A DNA stretch of 64,000 nt from Imbricaverruca yamaguchii (Eukaryota; Arthropoda; Thecostraca; Neoverrucidae), in the NCBI GenBank assembly GCA_034440575.1, contig JAOTOL010001647.1:2044001-2108000 (forward strand), given 5' to 3'. A program made the position numbers and the translations under genes. Shown here in pieces: positions 1 through 13,091 of the stretch (position 1 is its first letter; the number at the start of each line of letters is the position of its first letter). The notes below the pieces were generated by a model that saw only the letters and a list, made by a program, of their open reading frames with translations, searched no databases and was not told where the DNA came from.

Positions 1-1059
1 CCATCGCACCACCGCCACCGGCGCCGACAGTAGCCACCCAAGCATTTCGCTGCTGAGACTGCCGGGTCCACCACACCGGTGTATGGCGCTGCTGATGTCC
101 TTCACAGGGCACCCATGCGCAGACGGCACCTTCGTGAACTGCCCTTGACGCACCCCGACGCGACCACGACCGCCGCGCCCCGGTGTGTACACTGCAGTAC
201 CTCTCGGCGTCTGCATCGCATAAATGGCGAGTGTTGCCAAATTTCAACAGTGAGAAGTCGCCAGACGGAGCGGAAAATGTCGCCACTTCTGGTCAGAACG
301 TGTCTATACGTATTGAACACAAGCGACGATTAAGGAATCCTCTTACCATCTGATCTTCTCGTCATTTGCGGCCACAGCGGTAACACTGAATCTCTGCAAT
401 CTTGTCTTCATTTCGACATATGTTGCCTTCCTGCCAGCATGGGTGTAACCATTGGGGGGGGGTTTTTTTCGTGCCCCAAGCCTCGCTACCTGAGTGTCCT
501 CGCCGCAAAATTATACTCAATAATCTACAGGCCCAAGAGAATCACCAACAATACTAAAAGCAGGTCTGGTAATCAACTAGCTTCACAGGTGTTGTCGAGA
601 TTTCGGGTAAATGAGGGAAATTTTGGCTTGCTGATTTTGAATAACATATTGACATCTTCTGTTTTCGTTTGGGTAAAAATTGCCTACGTCTGCATTATCG
701 CTATGCTTTATTAGTCTTAGGCTGCATTCCCCTGTTCATATATTGATATACCTTGAACAAATACGACTCTGGGTGTTCTTGGGTGTCTTCAAGACCACTA
801 AGGGAAGTCATGGGCAGCCTTAAGTGCGTTCGTCAAGTTAACGTGTTCGTATTCGTATTCATCGACGAGTTCGCCAGAGGCGTATTTGTATTGGCATCGA
901 CATTCAGCGACGGGTTTATGATCATTTGAATCAATTAAACTGAACACGCTGGAAGGTACCACATAGGTCTCGCATTACCACTTTAACGGTCATGGTTGAA
1001 CGCAATCCAGTTTCTTCGGTCGCCTCCGTTGCTTTTTGTTTTCACCAAAACCTGCCCAG
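1..1059. other. no recognisable feature
   Basis: Only short open frames without protein-like composition. A G9 run occurs near 453. A possible coding-like GC-rich start (1-240) could not be tied to splice sites. Confidence 0.4.
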
Positions 1060-2260
1060 ATTTGGTATAAAGTAATAGCCTGTGGTGAACCATACTGCAA
1101 CATTTCAAGTCAGTACATGTTAAGGTCAAACTTCTAGGTCAAGGTTAGCTTCATTTATTAGCTGGCGAATTTGAAGCGATATCGACCGAACGCGAGGTTC
1201 GGCTGATATCGCTTCAATTTCCATGAAATGTGCGCCATTCGACGTGCCTTGCATGCCTATGCAGTATCAGAAATTGAAGACGTACCTTGCTATGCAGTAT
1301 CAGAAAGCTGAGCAACCGAATCATTTGTCGAGGACAAAGGCCAAGGTGATACATCTATCGCAATTTTTTTCGTTTTCTCTCAAATTTATCCAAATTTGGA
1401 ATCAAGCAATAACCTGTGGTGAACACTCAAGCAACATTTCAAACCGGAATATGTCCAGGTCAAAGGTTTCAGTAAGTTCTTCGGTGTTATCGCGTTCCGT
1501 CGCTATGGCTTTAATTTGCAGAAAATTGATGCCATTCGCGTTGTGTTATTATAAGCATCAGAAAGTTGATATTTCGAAATAATCTGAACGGGTCAAAATT
1601 CAAGCTGATTTCTTCAGTCGTCTCATTTTTTTTTGTGGTTTTGGCTCAGGCCTATCCAGCTCCATTTCAAGCCGGAACATGTCAAAGTCAGAGGTTTGAT
1701 TGAGTTATTCGATGCCATCGCGTTTCGTCGCTATGGCTTCAATTTGCAGAAAATGGATGTCATTTGTGACAACTAATGGACAATCGTGACAATGTATGTC
1801 AAGTGACAGCCCATGGTGACCCTCGAGTAACATGTTAAAACCTGGATATGTCAGGGTCAAACCTCATGGTCAAAGGCCAGTTTGTATTTTCGAAGTCCTC
1901 TCGATTTGTCGCTATGGGTTCAATTTGCACCAAGTGGGTGTCATTCGACGTGACTTGTGCCGTATTATAATGCTACCAAACATAACTAACTTCTAAGGTC
2001 AAAGGTCAAACCGATTTCTTCGGTCACCTCGCATTTTTTCTTCGCCCTAACCTACCCACATCTTGTATCAAGCCTGTGGTGTCCCTCGAGTAGCATTTCA
2101 AATCTGGACATGTCAGATCATGCCTCAGGGTCAAAGGTTGGTTTAATTTTCAGAGTCCTCGCTTATCGTGGCTATGGCTTCAATTTACATTATTTGGGTG
2201 TCATTTGACGTGACTTGCCGTTCGGCATCAGAATGTTAAGACATTGAAATAATTTCAAAG
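1060..2260. repeat. degenerate ~300-bp tandem repeat
   Basis: Four or five loose copies share AGCCTGTGGTGAACC.T..AGCAACATTTCAAA, ATGTCAGGGTCAAA, GTCGCTATGGCTTCAATTTG and TGTCATTCGACGTGACTTG. The spacing is about 260-340 bp. It is non-coding. Confidence 0.7.
1171..1217. repeat. 47-nt hairpin
   Basis: TTGAAGCGATATC ga CCGAAC, a GCGAG-type loop, then GTTCGG ct GATATCGCTTCAA: 19 paired bases with one 2x2 internal mismatch. Confidence 0.8.
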
Positions 2261-2499
2261 GTGTCGAAGGCCCGGCGTGTGTACAATGCTTGAGTGTAAT
2301 AGGAATAGGAGGGTCAAATGTATTTTGTTTGCTGCCGTTTTGATAGGAATCACTCGTATCTTATATCACTCGCACGTCCGGAGGTCCGTGCCAGCGTCGC
2401 ATGTCCGGGGGTCAAATGTCTGCCTCCTAAAATCTCTAGAACTATGCTAGCTAGCGACAAACGGAAAACGGCGTTGGACAGCTGGTGACGGGCTCTATC

Positions 2500-3230
2500 G
2501 AAAGTGCTTCGGTCATTTTTTCGCTCAGGTCAACATTCAGGTCACTGGGTCATCATAGATCAAATTCGACCAGATCAGGTGTGACTCAGCTATTGACACA
2601 TATCTCAGGACCTGTAACAGATAGAAACAAACGGCGGAAGCCATTCGACAGTCCTTGAAATGCGCTATCGACAATAGGCGGTGTAATTTAAGGTCAGGTC
2701 AACCGAAACTCAGGTCAATGTCATGAAGTCGCCTAATGAGGTCATGCAATGTGTCAATCGACACGTCTTGGCGACACAAGCACAATATGGGTAATTTCAG
2801 CCCTCTAGCTCAATGCAATGCGATATAATGCGCAGAAATGTGTAGTGATCTCAGGTGACCTCAGATGACCTTGGTGAGGTCACTGAGCAAAAATGTCAGC
2901 AGTAACATTGAGCATAGCTTCCATCTACATGCCACAACCGTTGGGAGATAATTCCGAGCGCAAATATGTAACCAGGAAACATTTGTATATTTTACCATGG
3001 CCCTATAATGGGGAAGCCATGGCCGCGACCTGACCTAAGGCCAATCCTACGAAAAAAAAGATATACATATTATGGTACCTGATGATATCATGACGTGTTT
3101 TAAGTTTGAAATCAATCGCCCAATTATTGTGGAAGTTATGCCACCTAGAATTCCGAGTGTAGTTGGGTCACTTCACCTGACCTGGTGACCTGACCTGAGA
3201 AGACCCAGGGTTAAAAATGTATGAGAATAT
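2500..3230. promoter_or_regulatory. cluster of AGGTCA/TGACCT half-sites
   Basis: Many AGGTCA or TGACCT hexamers occur (for example around 2526, 2690, 2855, 3030, 3175-3205), including paired ones such as AAGGTCAGGTCAACC and CACCTGACCTGGTGACCTGACC. They match nuclear-receptor half-sites in sequence only. They are more likely remains of a diverged repeat, since no gene start is near. Confidence 0.3.
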
Positions 3231-3603
3231 GCGGAAAAGACAAATGAACAGCTATGCAAGGTTTGTGCTTGCTAACCCGATTAGTTTGGCGGCAAATGAG
3301 GAAAAATATGGGGGGGGGGACAGATATCTGCCCCCGGACGTGCGCGTGACATGAATAGGGGCTCCACCAAGAAATCTGTCATAACCTGTTCGGACGGTGC
3401 TCTCATCTCTGGCTTTTAATTTACACTGCCGCAATGCTGTTCCGGACATATTCAATAGATCACTTTTTGTTCTCACATTGCCGCTTTCCACTTAATGATT
3501 CAACGGAAGTTGTCATTCTTTATCAAGAGAAGCCACACGTTAACGCGCACAATTTTATAACTAGTCGGAGTTCATAACCACGAAAGAGCAATGCTGTAAT
3601 CAG

Positions 3604-3860
3604 GGGTAGATCCAGGAATTTTCATGGGAGCACTTGTCTGGAAGGGCATCATTTATTTGGAGTGGCGCCACTGCGAAAGCACCTGGAGGGGCGTCTCTGG
3701 ATGCAAAATGCGAGGGGGCGGGATGCACTCGGACCTTCCTGACAACTCGGCCTCATTATTTCGTAGGGGTGCCTCCGACTGAAAAATTGGAACGTGTAAA
3801 CTGGAACATTTTCAGAGGGACGTCTTTTCCTGGCCTGGGGGATGTCACCTTCCACGTGGG
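3604..3860. mobile_element. possible relative of the GATCCAGGAATTTT-type element
   Basis: It starts GGGGTAGATCCAGGAATTTT CATGGGAG, the same kind of terminus as at 25283, but the interior is only vaguely similar. Short open frames in it are not protein-like. The far end is not defined. Confidence 0.3.
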
Positions 3861-5059
3861 GATCCACCCTAGTTGTCATTGCATCTAAATATGTGCCAGT
3901 AAAACAGGAAGACATGGGAAAGATAATTTCAGTCCATATTTTCCAGCATAAAACCATCGTCCAATATTTTATGTTTTTCCTGCTACAAGAGGGCAACGTT
4001 TAACATACTTAGAGCATTGCTCTATGGTTATCGTGAAATCGGGTTCAGCACACACGACATAAAGTTAAATGTTCATAGGCAGTGCTAAGTAGTGAAACTT
4101 GCTAACTTTTATATCCTTTCAAAAAGTATCCTTTTTAACAATAGTAAATCTGAAAAATTGTAATACAATGAAATTGAATTGAAGTGGCTGAAAATGGTAT
4201 TGAAAAAGTGGATGAATTCCAAGGATACTTTTGGAGGTGGGAGGTGGGGTGGGGCGGGGTGGGGGTGGAGTGCAGACCTCTTTATCCTGTTCAAATTTAC
4301 CGCGTCCCTGATTTTTTTCCCCAATTTCGAATCCGTGGTTTCACCCATGCGTGTAGGTGATGAGGTAATTATGATACGTTGTGGATATATGTTCTAACGA
4401 GTGCAAACGTAGCTCCTCTTTTGCAACATCCCGCTTTTTCATGTCAGTGAGTGAAATGTCGGCAGAGGGAGAGATCAGCTCCCACGGAAGAGTAGACAGT
4501 TCCTAATATTGCGGAATTTCTTGCAATCGTATTTATAATCGTACCAGGAGCATCCTCATTCGCACACAATAAGGCGCTCCCCTCCTAATGCGATTACGAA
4601 GGAACGCATGCATGTCATAATAAAAATCGCCGGATATGACGGGTGTGTCGGGAACTGTCGCATTTTGCAGGCGTATCGAAGACCCAGCATGTCGCATCTC
4701 GATATACTCCACCTGGCGCACCTCTACCCTCACAAATGACTTCTCGCCGAGCTTCCTTCCCCTGTTTTACTTTTAGCAGACTCTAACCCCCATCGCACAA
4801 CCTGGGGATGTCCCGATAGTAGTACGCGAGGACAACTCGACACGCTTTTCTACAAGAATCGCTATGCATATCATATACGGGTACATGCACTCACATAGCA
4901 TTCCCATCCGGAAGCACTTCCGCGCTGAACTGGGCCGCCTGGCCAGCCCGCAGCTGGTGCAATCTTTTTATTGATAGATTGAATCCGATCCTAGAGACAG
5001 CTACTATTTTCCAGTCTAGCTTCAGTGTGTTGACAGAGTCATCCTTGGCTCAAGGCCAC
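3861..5059. other. no recognisable gene
   Basis: AT-rich to mixed DNA with a G-rich stretch at 4233-4268 (GGTGGGAGGTGGGG type). No frame has splice or domain support. Confidence 0.4.
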
Positions 5060-5125
5060 AACGCGAGTGGGGTGGGATGGGAGTGGGGGTGGGTGAGGGT
5101 GGGGTGGTGTGGGAGTGTGGGGTGA
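5060..5125 (+). other. G-rich tract, G-quadruplex prone
   Basis: GGGGTGGGATGGGAGTGGGG then GTGGGTGAGGGTGGGG gives more than six G3+ runs with 1-4 nt loops on the + strand. Confidence 0.7.
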
Positions 5126-5394
5126 ATGGCGTGAGAAGCAGCGAAGGAAGCGTCCCAGCAAGTTCCCGGCTCCCGCCCTGTCGCCCATGTCTGAAACCCT
5201 CTAGTCCACCAATGCCCAAAACGTCTTCAAACCACTCACGCCTCGCATCCCCCTCGAACTCCATATCCACACGTCCATGAACACTACCCCATGTACCAAA
5301 ATCCTTGCCACCTACTTACACCCTACCTCCAACACAGCCACCACATCCTCCTATCCTCCCTCAACATCCCAGTCCGCCACCCGCTTGCTCTCAC

Positions 5395-5721
5395 AGACGT
5401 CCAGACAACACCGGCGGTTGTACTGTCAGCCCGACCATCTGGGGTGCAGGTACAGCCGGGAGCTCCGGACTTGGGAGTCCGGGGACGTATATCCCAACGC
5501 TTGTATGTCCTTCCAAGTCCGGTGCCTGAGGGTAATACCCATCAGCGACATATCCGCTTTCGCCAATAGCCTCGAGCGTGACGGGACCGCCGGAAGCTCC
5601 TCCTCGCCGACCCGGAAATACGCCAGTACCCCCCTCCCGACCCCCAGCCGGACTACGAAGCGGCTCTGCCCGGGGCGATGTCACCAACAGAATTCGGCAT
5701 TCCACGGTAGAGCCCACGAAG
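5395..5721 (-). CDS. possible internal exon of an unidentified gene
   Basis: An open frame on the - strand runs between a TGTTTAG acceptor and a GTGAGA donor (phase 2 in, phase 2 out). It encodes a Gly/Arg-rich part, then VTLEAIGESGYVADGYYPQA, PDLEGHTSVGIYVPGLP and a Pro/Val-rich tail. The YVADGYYPQ segment recalls extended arthropod cuticular-type sequence, but no Rebers-Riddiford consensus is present. No neighbouring exon was found. It may be chance, since the reverse strand here is also GC-rich. Confidence 0.25.
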
Positions 5722-8700
5722 CTAAACATATCCGGCAGTAAAACCGGGAGCAAAGCGATTCTAGCTGGTACCTGGTGACTAGCTCTTTTAGTAACATTTA
5801 ATTTATCCCCCTTTAACCTCCAATTTTGATGCCCCCACTTGCATGGCATCCTACAGTGGAAATGCAGAGGGCTACAAACTGGACTACGGAACCTCCAGAC
5901 TTTCATCAGTAATTACAATATTAAATATTACACCTACACGATCGATTGTGCCGTTGCCCCATCATACATGCAGAACCATGATTCATTCCCGGATGGAACT
6001 TTGCATATTTCCCGGGCAGCTGCCCTCCCCTTTTGCCAGAATTTAGCATTAAGCCCATGGCGTGACAATTATCGGTCATAATATCCTTCCCATAATTTTC
6101 AGAAAGTTCCGTCGCACATTCATTTATTATTAAAGTTCGTCAGCGGAAATACACCCTGCAATGAATGCCGGCTAAACTGAAAACCTGCGTGACTTGATAG
6201 CCTGATTCGGGTCATGTAGCAGGTGAACTGTAAGTTTCAGGTCAGAACAAAACATAAGTATTTTTATAGAGAAGGATGCTTTCTATCATATGTTCTTATG
6301 TTTATGGTTCCCTCTTTCTTTATTTCGAAACGATGACATGACAACTTACCCCTGAAAGACGTTTCGGCCAACGGGGACATACTGTGTACTAATACTAAAC
6401 GGTACTGGCAGTAATAGTAATTATAGTCCCACTGCGCAGGGGGCTTCAGCCGGTAAAATCATGTGACGTCAGGCCAAGTTCGAATCGCCAGGCGGTTGTA
6501 CCTGGGTACTAATACTGAAGGTTGTACATGATATTAAAGGCCTCGATTGCGACACACAGTCTGGGGGACGGTTGATAGGTGAGAAATCATCCAGCCTTTA
6601 ACCTATTATAGCACAGCTTTCAGTTGTTTCCAATGTACCAATGTTCTTTTCTAGTAAAAACTGACCAGAATTGCATACTAAGAGACTCCACTATCTCATA
6701 ATCATCAACATTATTTTACCATCTACCTCCAGTAGCCCAACATTACACTTCAGACTTAAATTTGTAGAAACTAAAGAACCTCTCATCATTGCCTACTGAA
6801 CACTCATGAGCTAATTTAATTTCAGCCAGTTTTTTATATGCCCTTACACACCTAACATTATTTCTAGCTATTCTATATGATTCTAGATGTAAAATATTTT
6901 ACATTCTTGAATTCCTACTTGCATAGGTACTCCAGTAAAAGTTTTACCTCCTTGGTCAGCCACGAAGGGTGCTTAATCTTGTTTAATTATTTGCATAATT
7001 ATTTGCAACATAATTTGCCTATTGGGAATGAACCTGTCCTGACCTTGGAACAGTTTGCATTTTACCATTCTCCACATTTCATTGGCATCTAGCCTGGTCA
7101 AACCTTCCATGTATTTTTAAAGCAAGATTTTCAAACAATTTTTTTTCTCAAATTGTGAAATAGAAAAATCATAACCTAGCCTAACCACTGGCTGCAAAAT
7201 GTCACTGAACAAGATATTGTTGGTATGGGGAGGGTGGTCATTGATACATCTGGTGCAGGAATTGGTGGAGGTGGGTACCTGGAGTGGGTGGGCTATTTAC
7301 ATATTTACATATTACATATTATACATATACATACATAATTTACATATTAAGTAAAAAGTCACAAAGAAAATCACAATAATACAAGAAAAAACTTAGAGTA
7401 AACAGTGTGCCACCTTTGTCTCAGTTGATAGCTGTCAAATTTATTTACTGCCAAAATATACCCTACTGCCAAATTAAATTCAGTGTCCCATGCTATTCAG
7501 AATAGCTTGGTGGGAAGTGTGGAATGTTATTTGTGCTTTAAGCATATGGTATGTGCATTTTAGTATTGATTCAATCAGAAATTGTAATTATATAGGAATG
7601 GTGCTTGCCTTTAGACTCCTGACTTTCTTGCCTCATTATTTTTTCTTCATTTGGTGCATGCATTTGATGTCCCTTTTATTTGCATTTAATGTTTTTTGCT
7701 CCCAATTTATTTTGGTGCATATTTTTTTCTGCTTGTTCAGCTGTTTGCCACATTGCTGTCTGTACATAACCTAGCCTAAGTGGTACATTTGCAGCTTGTG
7801 GTCATTTTTTAATTCTTAGAGTTTCTTTTTCCAGTGCAATGCTTGTCCATGTGGTTTGTTTATTGGGTGATTAACAAGACACCATGCACATTCATGGCTA
7901 ATGGTGCAGCCCACACTGTTTCACCAGTGTGCTGCAGGATTTGGAAATGTCACGAGCAGTGCAAGTGTAACCTGGCACTTTTGGCACACAGAGCTCAACA
8001 CCTAAACCATTCCTGCCCCTCATGAATGTGGTTCACATGATGCAACCACCCATTTCCTCTGGAAATGCATGCTGATCAGATGGAAGGCAAAATAATACCA
8101 CAAAAAAAGCTTGGAGTTGAATAATATATCATGAAAGTAGAGTACCAAATAAATACAAAATTGAACACTAGCTAGTCTGTTTTGAATAAAATAAATGGAA
8201 ATGAAAAAAATGTGTGAATATTGTTGTTTGAACATTGTTTATTGTTTATTTTCACAATCTCCAACAGTATATTCATCCCTTCACAGGAGAAGTCATGAGC
8301 TAAAAATATAAACAGAACAAATGAACAATTTTCAGTTCAAGCAGGTAAAAGGCTGTAAAGACTGCATGGATGCTGATGGCTACCCAACTCAGGTGTGAGT
8401 GTGCTACACAGCACATACATACCTTTGCCTGCATGATAAATGCATTCTGTGATTTCGCGAATATGTCCGCACTTGGCGTCTGTGTTAAAAATGTCCTTGT
8501 TTTTCTTAGTAATCTACTCAATAAGCCACACTAAATGGTTTCCACATGTGCATACCATACATGACATGAAACTGTTTGCATGCTTCTGACTGGGACACAT
8601 AATCCAAAGTTCTGCAATAAAACTGATGAGTCCATCCTACAGCAGAGAATGTTTCACAAGAACATGATGTCAGAGTGTATGTGAGGAGTAGACACATCAT

Positions 8701-9155
8701 CATGATCATCATCATAATGTTTATTGCAATCATCTTATAGTTCTGTTGCACATTTTCAGTGTTGCAAAATCACTAGGTGCCTAAATCATGCCACCTATCT
8801 GAAGGTGTGGACTGACACTGGAGCAAATGAAAACACTCTTCTCAGTGGGATATTTTCTGATATGTCCCTAACTGTGCATGCCACAGATCATCTGTAAAGC
8901 TTCTGCCCAATCCAGCATGGGTTGCGACCCCAATTTAGTGCAACTTTAGGCCATTGTCAACTGGTAAGCAATGTTAGTTCATGTCAGAAATAAGAAGTGA
9001 AAATGGCAAGCCACTATGGCAAGCCATGCAAAGCTTGGTTAGTGGCTGAAATTCGGAAAATTATGGCAGAGATGTTGTGAAATGTTGTTGAATAGCTTAT
9101 TTTGGAGCCAATGTGATTTGGACAATAGAATTAGGTGCCAAAGTTTTTCGTTTTG
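5722..9155. other. AT-rich gene-less stretch
   Basis: Contains TACATAT-rich low-complexity DNA at 7298-7350 and CCTAGCCTAA-like bits. I see no exon, RNA gene or clear element. Confidence 0.5.
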
Positions 9156-9803
9156 TCAGCTGCAAGGATATTCGGGGGATGCACGTTTTCGAATTCGAAT
9201 TAGATGGGAGTTTAGATGAGACATATCAACCCTAAGTCTGTTATGGAGGGAGTTTCCTTTCTTTGATCCAAAAGTGTAGAATTTTGGTGGACTGGGCATA
9301 CCAAACTGCTGCACAGAACACAGATGGCATGATATAAAAGCGAAGAAGGTCCTGATATTGCAGATATTCCAGCTGACGTGTCTCACTAGTTTAAATCCAG
9401 CCATATTATAAATGTATCTTGTATCCTGCCAATCCAGGCCAAATGTTTTGTTGCTGCACCTGCCCAGATGATGGAGCAGTATTCAAGGCAAGACCTAATG
9501 TTCACGTTATATGCCGCAAACAGACCAATTTTCGACAATTTGCTACCAGGTACTCCTGTTTGCATTGTTCTAATATACGGCCCAAGAGCTCAGTTCGCAA
9601 TTGACACAATTTTTGCCACATGCTGTGCAAATGTCAATTGACTGTCCAGGTACACCCCCAGTTCTTGCATCACAGTTTCACGCAGTTTTTATGGTGTACC
9701 TTACATCCGAAGCGCACAGTGGTACGACGGAGAGACTGTGAATGGCTTGCATTTCAGAGGGTTGAAAAATAGCATTCAGCCTGCAAACCACTTGCAGAGG
9801 GAA

Positions 9804-10088
9804 TCAATATCCCACCGCAGATGCGTCGCGTCGTCCACACGCCACTCTCCTAACAATTTTGACGTCATCAGCAAACATTAGACATGCTGGGTTAATCTTG
9901 GAAGGCAAGCTCCCTTCCAGTACACCAGAAGTGACATCAGCACAGTCCGAGCCCACCCCGTTGGCTATCACTCGTTGCCGGAGACCAGTCGGGTATGAGC
10001 GCATCAGAGAGACAATTTTGTCTGGAACGCGATACGCATTTTCGAGCTTGTATAGTAACAGCTTATGGTTGACACTTTGGAAAGCCAA
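9804..10088 (-). pseudogene. LINE reverse transcriptase fragment with internal deletion
   Basis: The frame reads AFQSVNHKLLLYKLENAYRV, RSYPTGLRQRVIANG, SDCADVTSGVLEGS and then LMFADDVKIVRR. The FADD box is encoded by 9864-9875. The stretch normally separating GVLEGS from FADD (about 15-20 residues, LGP.LF..YINDL) is mostly missing, so the palm is non-functional. Confidence 0.85.
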
Positions 10089-10561
10089 AGAGTAGTCTGC
10101 ATAGATTGCATCTGTCTGCTAACTGGCAGCGATTGAAACCCAGGCGTGCCTCAAGAAAACTGCAAGGTTTGAAACACAGGACCTTTTTGTCATAAAGCCA
10201 TGCTGGGTGTTAGTACTGGCAAAATGTGAGCACTCAAAACATTATAAATGGTTTTTACTGAAAAATGATTATAAATTGTAGTTTGTTAGAATTGTCCAGT
10301 TGCCTTTCTTACATGTTGGTGTGACGTCTGCTATTTTCCACCAGTTAGGAAATTTTCTCTACCTGACAGAAAGGCTACATATTTTGTGCAGTGGAATGCA
10401 TAATCAGTCAGCACACTTCCGGATGATTTGGGCGCTGGTATTATTTAGTCCACATGCTTTGTGCAGGTCAAGTCCATTGAGAATCGTGTGCATTTGTTCT
10501 AATGACGGACAAAAGTTTGTAAGATTAGACAGTACATGGTCCTGTAAGAGTGGGTACTGGG

Positions 10562-10882
10562 CTACATCTCGTGCTGTGAACTTGGCGGAAAAGACTGTTG
10601 GAACAGGTTGGCGCGTCCAACGTCGTCGCTGATTAACGTGTTTTCGTCGAGCAGAGGCTGAACGGAAACACTCCTCTCAAAACATTTGAAAAATGACCAG
10701 CATCGCTTTGGGTTCGTCTTAGAATCCTCCACTAGTCCTCTCAGATAACTGCAGTAGCTGCGTCCAGTTGGTCGTTCAAACAAGTCACGTTTGTCTGCAA
10801 AATCGCGTCTAATAACACTGACACTCTGGTGCTTTTTCACCCGACGATGGAACGACATTCTTTTTTTGCGGCTAATGCGCAC
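10562..10882 (-). pseudogene. LINE ORF2 linker between endonuclease and RT
   Basis: The frame contains YLRGLVEDSKTNPKRCWSFF and LLDENTLISDDVGRANLFQQ. This is the standard segment of Jockey/CR1-type elements (KSNPKKFWSF..., DP..KA..FN..F). It is separated from the EN and RT frames by frameshifts. Confidence 0.75.
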
Positions 10883-11001
10883 CTGGCCTCACCGTCGAAC
10901 CAGGGCGGGAGTCTACGGCAAGGAGTCACGACCGGCAAATGATTACGAATAGCAGCTTCGACTAATGAGTAAAAAAGACATCCTAACAACATTGTCAATA
11001 T

Positions 11002-11709
11002 CTAAGCCGTCCAGCACGTTCCACGGTAAATGTTCCAGACAGCATCGAGGTAAATCAAAATCTGCTCTCTTGTAGTTGTAGGCGGTGTTGATACAGCTGT
11101 AGGTGATGGGCTCTGTAGAAGGAACTTAGCCTGGATCTCGGCATGGTCCGAGTCCATAATTCCCTTCCGAAAGAAGGCCTCTGCTGCTATATCAATAGTA
11201 CACACCAAGTATAAAATGTTGTTGACTCTTGTAGCTTGGGTGACGTGTTGGGACAGGCCGTGGAAATCGCACGCTTCCAGGAAGCAGTTGGCCCCGGCCG
11301 TTGCTTTAAGCCGGACCGGGTGGGTCCAATCGGACGCAGACGGCACCCAGCGAAGCTCAGGAATGTTGGAGTCGCCCAGGACTATCGGCCGGCGTCCGGA
11401 CGGGAGCTCGCCTAAATGCCGAAAACGTTGTGAAGTGGAGTTGTCGTCTGGCACACAGTACAACACAGAGTTGGTGTTGCGCACAGCCACCGTCACTGCT
11501 GGATTCCCGAGGTCCGATAGCAACAGCTCAGCGTCCGGCACCGCCGGCAGACGTCGGGTCGGTAGCAGGGCGGCACGAACTGCACATGCCATACCCCCAC
11601 CGACACGCTCATCCGATCGGTCCCTGTGGAACCAGATGTGTTTAGGCAAGACAGCCTGCGGCTCAGAAGCTGACACCGAATCGTCCAGCCACGTCTCAGT
11701 ATACGCCAT
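11002..11709 (-). pseudogene. LINE endonuclease (APE-type) fragment
   Basis: The 235-codon frame starts near AYTETWLDDSVSASEP, includes HRDRSDERVGGGMACAVR, GRRPIVLGDSNIPELRW and DSDHAEIQAKF. These correspond to the ETW, GGG, GDFN-like (here GDSNIP) and SDH blocks of APE-type endonucleases. The catalytic Asn is kept, but the upstream residues before TETWL are lost or in other frames. Confidence 0.8.
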
Positions 11710-11908
11710 GATGTACCGGTCGTACTCTGCCGCGGCCGCCCGAAGCTATCCTAACATTCTTCTGATGCGCCGGTTCTGTAGGATTGCAGTTATTCCCGAG
11801 GCGACCCGCTTGTCGGGACCGACATCTGGCGTCGGCAGGTCGAGGCCTAGACACGAGTTCAGCTCGACATCTCCTGAAGTGTTCCAACTTAAAACAAAAA
11901 ACCGTCAC

Positions 11909-13091
11909 GCTTTGTGTTTTGAACTGGAAATAAACTAACTAAACCTAACCCTGTTGTTTGCACCAACGTAGTAAAGTGTGTTTAAGACTTGTCCCATAGA
12001 TGCCACAGATCAGCTTTTGATGAAATACTTATTTTGAACAAGTTTCAAAGCATTATTTTTTATCTTTTCCAACTTAGAAGAAAAGCATAACAAAACAAAA
12101 CCTAACCAAACTGCTTTATTGGCTTCTTGGAGGTAAAAGTGATGTAAGACTTGTGTTGGGGTTACATTAAAGTGCAATAATATTAATTGTGCTCGATTTG
12201 TATTACTGTGACCACCATGAAGGAATCAGCGTGGTTTGGCTAGATTTATATGTGGAGAACATTATTTATTAAAAAAACAATACTCATAAACAGGTTAGCC
12301 TAGGTGGTATTAGGTCAGGCTTTTAGGTTCTTTCAAGGCTAGTTTTATATATATTATATATAGGCTTTTGTTTGGCTTGGCTAGGTTAGATATTGATTTG
12401 TTAAAGTTGGTTAAAGAACATTCATATTTAAAGCAAAAATTGTGAAATAAATGGAAAATTGGTCATTTTCTTCTTCAGATGCAAGGTTAGGTTGGGTTAG
12501 TTGTTTCATTTGGAACACTGAAAAATGACATCTTTCCAGTTCTTTCGTGGAATTTTTGTATCTTAAAAGGGAGGTTAGGCTAGGTTAGGTTATGATGATG
12601 ATATATCTGGAATTACCCTTTTTGAGAAAAAAACAATTCATGAGCTTTTGGAGCTCCTAGCAACTCCTCTGTCAGATCGTCACCCAGATGTATCATTATC
12701 ATCCTTATAAACCCATTTTTATATGTCTATCACTCTTGTATCTATCATTCTTATATATTTCTTATAGGTTATGTTATGTTATGTTGCATTATCATGCCTT
12801 TATATTTCCTTTTCAGTCATATTTTTGTTCTGTTACCTAGCTCTAAGCCCCTTTTTGATGATATTTTGCTTGCAAAATTAAAAGTGAAAAGTAAAAGAAT
12901 CCAATAATTTTTCAAACACCAAAACACAAATTTCCTGTAATACCTTGATATCCAAAGTATATGTAGTGGTTAATGTGCCACCAGACACATTTATCACAAC
13001 TTGCCATTTCTGGTAATACAGTGGTCATAAAAGGAACAATCCTTTGGAGTCATTCTTATGAAGTTATCAATAACATTGTGATGCTGTCCTA
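11909..13091. other. AT-rich stretch with TTAGG-like bits
   Basis: Short GGTTAGGTTGGGTTAG (12485) and AGGCTAGGTTAGGTTATG (12572) tracts and GTTATGTTATG repeats in AT-rich DNA. No genes seen. Confidence 0.5.

Larger units (their letters stand above)
9156..11908 (-). mobile_element. decayed non-LTR retrotransposon (Jockey/CR1-like LINE)
   Basis: On the - strand, an endonuclease-like part comes first, then a linker typical of LINE ORF2, then a shortened reverse transcriptase with an FADD active-site box, then non-coding remnants to about 9156. The order and spacing are those of a single ORF2, broken by frameshifts, stops and a deletion in the RT palm. The 5' end is missing. It is inactive. The clade assignment is from motif style only. 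Confidence 0.85.

Noticed and set aside
1223..1582. A 119-codon + strand frame
   Set aside because: It spans the degenerate ~300-bp tandem repeat, and the peptide has no conserved pattern between copies.
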